NCBI GenBank assembly: GCA_016929775.1
Contig: JAFGIE010000058.1
Location: forward strand, 1 to 12,968
Source of the DNA: Anaerolineae bacterium
GTDB taxonomy: Bacteria; Chloroflexota; Anaerolineae; JAFGEY01
Reading direction: 5' to 3'
DNA: 12,968 nucleotides
In this document: piece by piece, positions 7,374 through 12,968 of the stretch
Layout of the letters: each line of letters starts with the position of its first letter
How positions within the stretch are numbered: position 1 is the stretch's first letter
Made by a program: the position numbers and the translations under genes
Notes under the pieces: generated by a model
Told to the model about the DNA's origin: nothing
Database searches by the model: none
What the model saw: the letters and a program-made list of their open reading frames with translations, nothing else

Positions 7374-8516
7374 CTAGCGCGACGTGCGCTTGCCGCCGCC
7401 CAGCGTGTCCTCGCGCAGGAGCGCCTGTACCTCTGCCCGATCGACGATCGGCAGGTCGAACATCAACGTCTGTTTGATCCGCGTCGCCGCGTCGCCGACC
7501 AGCAGGCCCTTATCGATCCCGTCTGCGCCAAAGCCCGCGGTGAGCAGGCCATAGTAGAACCCGGCGTTCCACGTGTCGCCGCCGCCCAGCCGGTCGAGAA
7601 GCGTGATCGGGCGCACCGCCGACGAGCGGGCAAAGAACCCATCCGCGCCCATCGCCGCCGACTCCCAGCGGTGTTGCTCGAACGAGTCGGGATAGCGGAT
7701 CGTGATCGCCACGATCTGCGCCCGGAAGCGGTCCATCACCTCGCGCGCGAAGGCCTGGATGTCCTCGTCTTCCAGGCGCCCTATGTCGCCATCGACGATC
7801 GTCTGGGCAGAGTACTGCCCGCAGCCCAGCCCGTACAGCAGCGCCATGTCCTCGATCGACGTGATCAGGACGTCCACGTGATCGGTCAGGATCGGCGTCA
7901 TCGCCGCTACCGCCTGCTCCCGCGTCCACAGCGTGCTCCGGTAGTTAAAGTCGAGGCCAACCAGGCACCCCGTCGGCTTGTGCGCCAACGCTTCCAGGAA
8001 CGCCTCGTAGGGCGGGTTATCGGCGTAGCCGCTGTGCGCCGCTAGCCCGAACGTGATCCCCGAGGTATGCAGCAGCTTGGCGTCGCGCAGCGCCGTCGCC
8101 CAGTCCACCATGCCAGGCCCCAGCCGCGACGCGGCGGAGTACATGCGCTGGTAGACGCCGACGTTCTTGCGCGGCGTCCGGCCCAGCTCGTACAGGAAAC
8201 GGCCGATCGGCTCCGTCTTGGGCGCCCAGACCGTGTGGGCAGTATCGACCCCCTGCTCACGCGCGATGTTGCGCACCGCGCGCCCGTAGGCATTGCCCGG
8301 CACGCGCGTGATGTACGAGGCTGAGACCCCTAGCCGCGCTAGCGCGATCGCCAGCGTGTACTCGCTCCCCGCCATCGAGAGATGGACCAACCGCGTGCGC
8401 TCCGGTCGCTCCAGGTCCGCCGGCGTATCGCGGACCATGACCTCGCCCAGCGTGACAAACGCCGCGCCGCCCCTGGCGAAGGCGCTCAGATCATCCTTGG
8501 TGATGTCGTACTTCAT
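7374..8516 (-). CDS. PfkB family carbohydrate kinase (2-keto-3-deoxygluconate kinase-like)
   Basis: This 380-residue ribokinase/PfkB family sugar kinase phosphorylates a sugar or sugar acid with ATP. The C-terminal PfkB signature is present as DRLGGGDTWNAGF: D308, the anion-hole glycines 311-313 and the catalytic base D314. The form is GGGD rather than the usual GAGD. FVTLGEVMVRDTP near the N-terminus and the central GLDFNYRSTLW resemble 2-keto-3-deoxygluconate kinases, which suggests but does not prove that substrate. The sugar-binding GGxxxN motif near residues 48-54 reads AGSEYTLA here, without the expected Asn. The protein is longer than typical members (300-330 residues). The ATG start has GGGGAGGGAG just upstream (8519-8528 on the complement). 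It is transcribed divergently from glgC, with a shared 274-bp regulatory region. Confidence 0.88.
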   Translation of the reverse strand: MKYDITKDDLSAFARGGAAFVTLGEVMVRDTPADLERPERTRLVHLSMAGSEYTLAIALARLGVSASYITRVPGNAYGRAVRNIAREQGVDTAHTVWAPKTEPIGRFLYELGRTPRKNVGVYQRMYSAASRLGPGMVDWATALRDAKLLHTSGITFGLAAHSGYADNPPYEAFLEALAHKPTGCLVGLDFNYRSTLWTREQAVAAMTPILTDHVDVLITSIEDMALLYGLGCGQYSAQTIVDGDIGRLEDEDIQAFAREVMDRFRAQIVAITIRYPDSFEQHRWESAAMGADGFFARSSAVRPITLLDRLGGGDTWNAGFYYGLLTAGFGADGIDKGLLVGDAATRIKQTLMFDLPIVDRAEVQALLREDTLGGGKRTSR

Positions 8517-8546
8517 CGCTCCCTCCCCTGCCCCGTGTTGGGCGCC

Positions 8547-8575
8547 ATTCTACCGCAACCGCGCGCCGAACACAA
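8547..8575 (-). promoter_or_regulatory. Candidate promoter of the PfkB sugar kinase gene
   Basis: On the minus strand, TAGAAT (complement of 8547-8552) matches five of six -10 positions. Seventeen bases upstream is TTGTGT (complement of 8570-8575), of which only the first three match the -35 consensus. It would start transcription near 8540, giving a leader of about 24 nt with the Shine-Dalgarno site. It is back-to-back with the stronger glgC promoter, and the two -35 elements are 22 bp apart. Confidence 0.4.
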
Positions 8576-8597
8576 GCTCGACGGGCGCAAATGCCCA

Positions 8598-8626
8598 TTG
8601 AAATGCGCGGCGATCTATGGTATCAT
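8598..8626 (+). promoter_or_regulatory. Near-consensus sigma-70-type promoter for glgC
   Basis: TTGAAA (8598-8603) and TATCAT (8621-8626) each match five of six consensus positions and are separated by the ideal 17 bp. This is the best promoter in the window. Transcription would start near 8633, leaving an untranslated leader of roughly 158 nt before glgC, long enough to hold the leader ORF and hairpin described separately. Confidence 0.65.
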
Positions 8627-8688
8627 GGGTCTGCAAGACAAGAACCACCGTCGTCCTCGTTGTCGTCGTCGCCGACCGGGAGGATGTG

Positions 8689-8751
8689 ATGCCCCAGATG
8701 CCGACCTTGCGTGCTGCCGTCCGCTGTGCGAGGTCGGCTTTTGCGATCTAG
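8689..8751 (+). CDS. Possible 20-residue leader peptide upstream of glgC
   Basis: An ATG at 8689 with GGGAGG at 8678-8683 (5-nt spacing) opens a 20-codon frame, reading MPQMPTLRAAVRCARSAFAI, that ends in TAG at 8749-8751, 39 nt before glgC. An overlapping GTG at 8686 would add one residue. The frame spans the whole terminator-like hairpin at 8700-8742, so a translating ribosome would open that hairpin. Four arginines occur among its 20 residues, but there is no run of one amino acid as in classical attenuators. There is no proof it is translated; a site this good in a leader is notable but could be chance. Confidence 0.3.
   Translation: MPQMPTLRAAVRCARSAFAI
8700..8742 (+). promoter_or_regulatory. 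Terminator-like hairpin (possible attenuator) in the glgC leader
   Basis: GCCGACCTTGC (8700-8710) pairs with GCGAGGTCGGC (8728-8738) through 11 bp including one T-G wobble, with a 17-nt loop, and four T residues follow at 8739-8742. It lies between the glgC promoter and its start, where an intrinsic terminator would act as an attenuator. A second copy of GCCGACC at 8671-8677 could pair with the same right arm, giving an alternative fold that encloses the leader ORF's ribosome-binding site. Confidence 0.42.
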
Positions 8752-8790
8752 GAAAAGAGACGCGCCCGGCGGGCGCACAGGAGGATCGTC

Positions 8791-10050
8791 ATGCCACTGT
8801 CGACGGTACAGGCCATTGTCCTCGGCGGCGGGAGAGGCACCCGCCTCTACCCGCTCACCGCGCTGCGCACCAAGCCAGCAGTCCCCATCGGTGGGCAATA
8901 CCGCCTGATCGACATCACCATGAGCAACTGCATCAACTCGGGCATCACCCGCATCTTTATCCTCACCCAGTTCCTGCCCGCCTCACTCCACCGTCACGTC
9001 CACCGCACCTACCAGTTCGACGTCTTTTCCGGGGGCTCGGTCGAGATCCTGTCCGCCGAGCAGACGCCCGGCGGCGGCGGCTGGTACAAGGGCACTGCCG
9101 ACGCCGTCCGCCGCCAGATGGACCGCATCCTCAGCCGCTCGCCCCGAGACGTCCTGATCGTGGCAGGCGATCACGTCTACCGCATGGACTATGGTCCCTT
9201 TATCGAGCGCCACCGCCGCGCCGGGGCGGACCTGACGATCGCCGTCATCCCTGTCGCCGCAGCCGATGCGTCACGCTATGGGATCCTCAAGACCGACGCA
9301 CAGGACCGGATCGTGGCGTTCGAGGAGAAGCCCCAGGACCCCGAGGCTCTCCGGCGCATGGAGAGCCATCCCGGGAGCGAGTGCCCCTTCCTTGCCTCCA
9401 TGGGCGTGTACGTCTTTCACATCGATTCGCTCGTCCGCCTGCTGGGCGGCGACAGCGGGGACGACTTTGGGCGCGACATCATCCCCGCTGCGATCCAGAC
9501 GATGCACGTCCAGGCTTACCCCTTCACGGGGTATTGGGAGGACATTGGCACGATCGCCGCCTTTTACGAGGCGAACCTGGCGATGACGCGTCCTCATCCA
9601 CCCTTTGACTTTTACGACCCCGAGCACCCGATCTACTCGCGCTCCCGTTTCCTACCCTCATCGCGCATCGACGGATGCCAGATCGATCGCTCTGTCGTCG
9701 CCGACGGGTGCCGGTTGTACGAGGTGGCGTTGCGGGAATGCGTGATCGGGCTGCGCAGCGTGATCCGGCCCGGCGCGCGCCTGGAGCACGTGGTCATGAT
9801 GGGGGCCGACTACTACGAGACCGCCGAGGACGAGGCAGTGAACCACGAGCGCGGATGGCCACACGTCGGCATCGGCAAGCGCACGCACATCGAGCGCACG
9901 ATCATTGACAAGAACGCGCGCATCGGCAAGGATGTGCTGATCCGGTCGCACGAAGGCGAGCAGGACCGCGACGGCGAGGAATACGTGATCCGCGACGGGA
10001 TCGTGGTTATCCCCAAGAACGCCGTGATCCCCGATGGCACCGTGATCTGA
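8791..10050 (+). CDS. glgC: Glucose-1-phosphate adenylyltransferase (ADP-glucose pyrophosphorylase)
   Basis: This 419-residue enzyme makes ADP-glucose and pyrophosphate from ATP and glucose-1-phosphate, the committed step of bacterial glycogen synthesis in the cytosol. The N-terminal nucleotidyltransferase domain shows GGGRGTRLYPLT (12-23), then K28-PAVP. These are followed by GTADAV (101-106) for nucleotide binding, the metal-binding D127 in VAGDHVYRMDY, FEEKP for the sugar phosphate, and YWEDIGTIAAFYEAN. The C-terminal part has hexapeptide-type repeats of a left-handed beta helix (SVVADGCRLYEVALRECVIG and onward). The length is close to the usual 400-430. The ATG start has AGGAGGA at 8779-8785, 5 nt upstream. 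It is transcribed alone, away from the sugar kinase, with its own promoter and a structured leader. Allosteric control is common in the family, but the effector cannot be read here. Confidence 0.96.
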   Translation: MPLSTVQAIVLGGGRGTRLYPLTALRTKPAVPIGGQYRLIDITMSNCINSGITRIFILTQFLPASLHRHVHRTYQFDVFSGGSVEILSAEQTPGGGGWYKGTADAVRRQMDRILSRSPRDVLIVAGDHVYRMDYGPFIERHRRAGADLTIAVIPVAAADASRYGILKTDAQDRIVAFEEKPQDPEALRRMESHPGSECPFLASMGVYVFHIDSLVRLLGGDSGDDFGRDIIPAAIQTMHVQAYPFTGYWEDIGTIAAFYEANLAMTRPHPPFDFYDPEHPIYSRSRFLPSSRIDGCQIDRSVVADGCRLYEVALRECVIGLRSVIRPGARLEHVVMMGADYYETAEDEAVNHERGWPHVGIGKRTHIERTIIDKNARIGKDVLIRSHEGEQDRDGEEYVIRDGIVVIPKNAVIPDGTVI

Positions 10051-10105
10051 GCGTACTCCGGCGCCAACGGCATCCTGCCGCCCCTACCGGCGCCCTCCCG
10101 GCAGC

Positions 10106-10149
10106 GCGAGCGGCTTTCCGAAGGGCCTGTCCTCCCGGAAGCCGCTCGC
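10106..10149. terminator. Strong hairpin between convergent glgC and the NlpC/P60-like gene
   Basis: GCGAGCGGCTT (10106-10116) pairs perfectly with AAGCCGCTCGC (10139-10149). After a one-base bulge the stem continues with CCG/CGG, enclosing a 15-nt loop. It begins 13 nt beyond the stop of the minus-strand gene and 55 nt beyond the glgC stop, so it probably ends both transcripts. No T run follows on either side. The remainder of this 112-bp gap holds only short GC-rich repeats. Confidence 0.6.
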
Positions 10150-10162
10150 TCGCGTTGCTGCG

Positions 10163-11170
10163 CTAGACCTTGACCCGGTCGAGCGCGAACAGGCTCGGCG
10201 ACTTGAACAGGTCGCCCGGCGTGACAAAGTCCGCCGCGACCTCGAGCAGGTTCTCGGTCGCCATGGAGAGGGCACCCGCGCCGCCCACTGCTGCCAGCGC
10301 GGCTTCCGGTTCGGGGTACATCGCGTCGTACAGGCGGACGGCAAAGCGGTCGGTGGCAGCCTTGAGGTCCTCGACCGTGACGTCCGGCGGGGCAGCCCCC
10401 GCCAGCTCGGCGAGCCCCTGTGGGCCCATCCTGACCTCTGCCAGGTACTGCTCGATCGCCTCTTCGAGCGCGGCGTCGTCCCGTTCCGGCTCGACCTCCG
10501 CCTCGGCGTACGCGAGCGGCGCCGGGGGGCTGACCCAGGCGCTGCTTGGCGTCGCCGCCAGGAAGGCGAGCAAGCTCTCGGGGTGGATGCCCTGCGCCAG
10601 GCGTGCGGGCGCCATCGCGCCCATCAGCGGCGCGATCTCCAAGCCGCTGATCCGGAGCGTGAACACGTCCTCCGCCTCGGGCAGCGCCTCGTCGTAGGCG
10701 CGGAACACGAACTCGGAGCAGATCATCGGCTCCCGTCCCGCGCCGATCAGGTCGGTCAGCACCGCTGCCGCGTTGTCCAGGGCGCGCCGCACCAGCCGCC
10801 GCAGCGAGGGTGCGAAACTGAGCTTGCGCGTCATGCACAGAAAAGCCAGCAGCAAGAGCTGCTCGTAGCCGTAGCGGTTGCCGTCATCGACATACGCCTG
10901 CGCCGTGTCAACCACCGGGCTCATGTCGGGCGGCGCGCTCTTGAGGCGATGCGCCTGGACCCACGTGTCGCCCATCACGTCCGCCGTGTACTCGCGCTTG
11001 ACCAGGCCCTTCGCGAGCGCCTCCGCGACCTGGCTGTCGCCCATGTACAGCGCAGCGTGGCTGAACTCGGTCCCATCAAAGAACCGGATCGCGCGCGAGA
11101 TGACCGCCGTGCCCTTGTAGAGCAGCACGTCCCCCGGAAGGAGGTCCTTCAGTGCCACCACGTCGCTCAT
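10163..11170 (-). CDS. Permuted NlpC/P60 (YiiX/YebB-like) papain-fold protein
   Basis: This 335-residue protein has an N-terminal domain like the circularly permuted papain-fold (YiiX/YebB) members of the NlpC/P60 superfamily. These act as amidases, peptidases or lipid-modifying enzymes. Evidence is LLPGDVLLYKG (10-20), the putative catalytic histidine H38 in EFSHAALYMGD, and the late cysteine C151 in MICSEFVFRAYDEA, which gives the permuted His-before-Cys order. No signal peptide is visible, so it may be cytosolic. The last 130 or so residues are Ala/Glu-rich and not recognisable. ATG 11170 is chosen because GAGGAGG (complement of 11177-11183) lies 6 nt upstream. The open frame extends further upstream only through the palindromic repeat and is probably not translated there. 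It lies 129 nt downstream of the uncharacterised gene pair. The substrate is unknown. Confidence 0.75.
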   Translation of the reverse strand: MSDVVALKDLLPGDVLLYKGTAVISRAIRFFDGTEFSHAALYMGDSQVAEALAKGLVKREYTADVMGDTWVQAHRLKSAPPDMSPVVDTAQAYVDDGNRYGYEQLLLLAFLCMTRKLSFAPSLRRLVRRALDNAAAVLTDLIGAGREPMICSEFVFRAYDEALPEAEDVFTLRISGLEIAPLMGAMAPARLAQGIHPESLLAFLAATPSSAWVSPPAPLAYAEAEVEPERDDAALEEAIEQYLAEVRMGPQGLAELAGAAPPDVTVEDLKAATDRFAVRLYDAMYPEPEAALAAVGGAGALSMATENLLEVAADFVTPGDLFKSPSLFALDRVKV

Positions 11171-11193
11171 GCCTTGCCTCCTCATCCAGTACA

Positions 11194-11215
11194 ACGGCGA
11201 ACCCGTCGTCGCCGT
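11194..11215. repeat. 7-bp inverted repeat upstream of the NlpC/P60-like gene
   Basis: ACGGCGA (11194-11200) and TCGCCGT (11209-11215) can form a 7-bp stem with an 8-nt loop, ending 23 bases from the minus-strand start at 11170 and close to its ribosome-binding site. The sequence resembles pieces of the palindromic repeat next to it, so it may be a decayed copy. A role in termination after the upstream pair or in translation control is possible but unsupported. Confidence 0.3.
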
Positions 11216-11230
11216 CAGGCCCCATCCGCG

Positions 11231-11294
11231 GTCCCCACCGAACCCACTCAGACCACCAGCGTCCCGCTGGCATGTCTGCCGTCGAGACGACAGC
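11231..11294. repeat. Solo degenerate copy of the 60-bp twin-hairpin repeat
   Basis: The right half (about 11257-11294) is nearly identical to the tandem units at 12711-12968. It contains CCAGCG-TCC-CGCTGG (11256-11270, 6-bp stem) and GCCGTCG-AGA-CGACAGC (11278-11294). The left half aligns with about four extra bases and more changes. It starts 5 nt past the stop codon of the gene at 11300-12424, where it may act as a terminator. It occupies most of the 129-bp gap before the NlpC/P60-like gene. Confidence 0.75.
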
Positions 11295-11299
11295 GACAC

Positions 11300-12424
11300 T
11301 CAGACCGGATACAGCCCCGCATCGCGCAATCGCTGCAGCAGCCCCGAGCGCCGGCTGTACTCGGCACAGATCCGGGCTACCCGGCGCGCATAGGTCGCTT
11401 CGTCACCCCGGTGCACCGCCAGCTCGCGCAGTTTGAGCAAGCGCTGCACCGCTTCGTCGTAGGCGCGCCCGTTCATGCGCTGGATCAGGGCATCGATCTC
11501 TGCCCACGCTTCGGCTTCGCGCTGAGCGAGCGCCGCCAACTCCCGCAAACGCTGCCGCTCCGCGGCTTCCACCCTCCGGCGCCGCGCCTCCTCTCGTCGC
11601 CGCGCCGCTTCTGCCAACAGCTCCCCCACGCTGCGCCGAGGCGCCTGTACGTCCCCTTCCGGCGACAGCACACCCATGACTTCGCGCAACCGCTTTGCCA
11701 ACGTCACCGACAAGTGCGGTTCGCCGCGCGCCAGCTGCACCAAGTAGCGATCGCATTCATCGCGCGACAAGCGCGACACAGCCTCGTTCGTCCAGGACAG
11801 TGGTACCGTGTGGCGGACGCCGCTCCGCTCAGCCGCCACGGCGAGCAGACGCCGGTCGACACGGAATAGCTTGACAAAGCTCCTGAGCGCCGGGGACAGC
11901 TCGTTCAGGCCCGGCGGCACAGGCGGCTCGAGCACCGTGTCGCGCACCCCCGTGTAGGGCAGCATCTTGAGCCAGGCGAGGTAGAGCAGACGATAGTCGC
12001 CGCAGAGAAGGTCACCCCGCAGCAACGCCAGTGTGTCCAGCAACCCCTCCTCCTCGATCCAGTCGTCCCGTGCTTCCTCGTGGAGCGCGATGTCGAGCAC
12101 GACAAAGGCGCCCACCGTGGCGAACGACACATAGTCCTCGGAGAGGGGCGGGATGTACGGCGCGACCTGGTCCAGGTCGATCAACTCCTTGGGAAAGCGG
12201 AACATCAACTCCGTGCTCCCCCAGTTCGCTAGGTACAGCATCGCGTCATAGTACTTGGCGAGCACGTCCCGAGCCGAGGCTGGGAAGCTGCTCCAGTTGT
12301 AAGTGAACACGGCGCGGCGCGGATGTGGGGCGACACGGCTCGATAACCGCGCCACTGCCTGCTGCTCCTCCAGAGCCAGGGGGCGGTCGATCGCCAGAAA
12401 CTCATAGTACTGGTATTCGCTCAT
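11300..12424 (-). CDS. Uncharacterised protein with C-terminal Arg/Glu-rich coiled coil
   Basis: This 374-residue protein has no catalytic motif I can name. Its opening, MSEYQYYEFLAIDRPL, and the later MLYLANWGSTELMFRFP resemble a family of hypothetical proteins I recall from Actinobacteria and Chloroflexota, which I cannot verify here. Three parts are visible. The first is a globular N-terminal region of about 160 residues with several aromatic and acidic stretches. The middle region contains GLNELSPALRSFVKLFRVDRRLLAVAA. From about 268 to 306 there is a highly charged ARRREEARRRR-type helix, followed by a helical tail ending LLQRLRDAGLYPV. No signal peptide or membrane segment is seen. ATG 12424 overlaps the upstream stop as ATGA, so translation is probably coupled to the small protein, and only a weak AGGT precedes it. 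The palindromic repeat begins just after its stop. Its function is unknown, but its coupling suggests that it works with its partner. Confidence 0.8.
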   Translation of the reverse strand: MSEYQYYEFLAIDRPLALEEQQAVARLSSRVAPHPRRAVFTYNWSSFPASARDVLAKYYDAMLYLANWGSTELMFRFPKELIDLDQVAPYIPPLSEDYVSFATVGAFVVLDIALHEEARDDWIEEEGLLDTLALLRGDLLCGDYRLLYLAWLKMLPYTGVRDTVLEPPVPPGLNELSPALRSFVKLFRVDRRLLAVAAERSGVRHTVPLSWTNEAVSRLSRDECDRYLVQLARGEPHLSVTLAKRLREVMGVLSPEGDVQAPRRSVGELLAEAARRREEARRRRVEAAERQRLRELAALAQREAEAWAEIDALIQRMNGRAYDEAVQRLLKLRELAVHRGDEATYARRVARICAEYSRRSGLLQRLRDAGLYPV

Positions 12425-12759
12425 ACCTGCACCAACGTCACGCCTTCCAACGGCGGGTGGCCCGCGAGCCAACCCGCAAACCAGTCCACGTCGCACTGGA
12501 TCGCCTTGACCAGGAAGCTGCGGCTCTCGCCGAACAGGTGGTACAGCTCTCGATTCTCCTTGATCGCCTCGTGGATCGCCTCGTCCATGTCCTCGTGGGT
12601 CAGCTTGCACGCTTGCCAGAGGCGGAACTTGGTGCTCAGTGCGCCGAACACCTCCCGATGGCGATAGTCAGCGCAGTCGTCGATCAGCGCTTGCTCCCAC
12701 TGCTGGGCCTGCCTGCCGTCAAGACGACAGCTTTCCCTCCCAAACCGGAGCGTCAGCAT
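12421..12759 (-). CDS. Small uncharacterised protein, first gene of the coupled pair; start uncertain
   Basis: The convincing protein is the roughly 95-residue portion from ALIDDCADYRHREVFGAL through KFRLWQACKLTHEDMDEAIHEA to the end at GHPPLEGVTLVQV. It is mostly helical, with no signal peptide and no recognised catalytic motif. Its stop overlaps the next gene's ATG by 4 nt. The frame runs upstream into the 60-bp repeat array. The nearest in-frame start is ATG 12759 (112 residues), inside the first array unit, and the next is GTG 12876. Neither has a clear Shine-Dalgarno site, and no ATG, GTG or TTG lies in frame between 12759 and the conserved part. The first 20 or so residues as drawn (Arg-rich, LDGR-containing) are repeat-encoded. 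The repeats may have replaced the original start, or the true start may lie beyond the window. Confidence 0.6.
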   Translation of the reverse strand: MLTLRFGRESCRLDGRQAQQWEQALIDDCADYRHREVFGALSTKFRLWQACKLTHEDMDEAIHEAIKENRELYHLFGESRSFLVKAIQCDVDWFAGWLAGHPPLEGVTLVQV

Positions 12760-12968
12760 CTCGCTGGCACGTCTGCCGTCGAGACGACGGCGTTCCCACC
12801 CAAACCGGACTGCCAGCGTCTCGCTGGCACGTCTGCCGTCGAGACGACAGCTTTCCCTCCTGGACCAGACCGTCACCGTCCCGCTGGCATGTCTGCCGTC
12901 GAGACGACGGCGTTCCCACCCAAACCGGACTGCCAGCGTCTCGCTGGCATGTCTGCCGTCGAGACGAC
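12711..12968. repeat. Tandem array of a 60-bp palindromic repeat, running off the window
   Basis: About 4.3 units follow each other with an exact 60-bp period; for example, GTCTGCCGTC ends at 12780, 12840, 12900 and 12960. Each unit can hold two hairpins. One is TGCCAGCG-TCT-CGCTGGCA, perfect in units 12811-12829 and 12931-12949 and degenerate in the others. The other is GCCGTCG-AGA-CGACGGC at 12715, 12775, 12835 and 12895, and it begins again at 12955. Units alternate between two variants (CGACAGCTTTCCCTCC and CGACGGCGTTCCCACC). There are no unique spacers, so this is not CRISPR. A 60-bp period keeps reading frame, and the minus strand is open through it in at least two frames, giving 20-residue Arg-rich repeats of doubtful reality. 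The array overlaps the 5' end of the small protein gene. Confidence 0.9.

Noticed and set aside
8382..9608. Plus-strand 408-codon frame running through the glgC leader and gene
   Set aside because: It starts inside the divergent kinase gene, is rich in Arg and Pro, and overlaps glgC out of frame. glgC itself has all its catalytic motifs.
11171..11299. N-terminal extension of the NlpC/P60-like protein through the palindromic repeat
   Set aside because: The frame is open to 11299, but ATG 11170 has a strong Shine-Dalgarno site at the right distance, and the extra residues are repeat-encoded.
10583..11869. Plus-strand 428-codon frame opposite the NlpC/P60-like and coiled-coil genes
   Set aside because: The composition is typical of a shadow frame (His/Arg/Gln-rich), with no motif. 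The minus-strand genes are supported by a ribosome-binding site, motifs or coupling.
12719..12919. Separate 66-residue protein made of 20-residue repeats in the array
   Set aside because: A 60-bp stop-free period yields periodic peptides in several frames at once. No ribosome-binding site or independent evidence favours this frame.
12711..12968. CRISPR array
   Set aside because: The 60-bp units abut directly with no unique spacers, and the differences are two alternating variants of the same sequence.
11231..12968. Insertion sequence or transposon bounded by terminal repeats
   Set aside because: No transposase or recombinase is encoded between the repeats, the copies are in direct orientation, and no target-site duplication is visible.

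Overview
The window is GC-rich, gene-dense bacterial DNA with many GTG starts and good Shine-Dalgarno sites (mostly AAGGAG about 6 nt before the start). Gene content and protein style (ABC1 kinase, TldD/TldE pair, 2-keto-3-deoxygluconate-kinase-like PfkB protein, a GlgC of about 420 residues) suggest a Chloroflexota bacterium, perhaps of the Anaerolineae. This placement is an inference from protein style, not a database result.

Layout. (1) Positions 1-186: a terminator-like hairpin from an upstream unit, a perfect 9-bp inverted repeat and a consensus TATAAT box. (2) Positions 187-7169, + strand: six closely spaced genes that look like one operon. They encode an ABC1/UbiB-type kinase-like membrane protein, a lipoprotein solute-binding protein without a transporter, a small nitroreductase, the TldD and TldE metalloprotease subunits, and an SDR oxidoreductase. 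A 13-bp-stem hairpin at 7241-7270 lies beyond the last gene. (3) Positions 7374-10050: a PfkB sugar kinase (- strand) and glgC (+ strand) transcribed divergently from a shared 274-bp region. The glgC side has a near-consensus promoter and a leader of roughly 160 nt. This leader holds a 20-codon ORF that overlaps a terminator-like hairpin, so attenuation is possible. (4) Positions 10051-11170: a strong hairpin between convergent genes, then a minus-strand permuted NlpC/P60 (YiiX-like) papain-fold protein. (5) Positions 11171-12968: a translationally coupled minus-strand pair of uncharacterised proteins (about 112 and 374 residues), bracketed by copies of a palindromic repeat. One solo copy lies just after the second gene. 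A tandem array with an exact 60-bp period covers the 5' end of the first gene and runs off the window.

How the genes may work together. TldD and TldE are known to act as a heterodimer. The kinase-like protein, binding protein, nitroreductase and SDR sharing their transcript is a positional fact without an obvious common pathway. GlgC makes ADP-glucose for glycogen, and its neighbouring sugar kinase fits a carbohydrate theme. The most novel part is the right end: two uncharacterised genes and the twin-hairpin 60-bp repeat around them.
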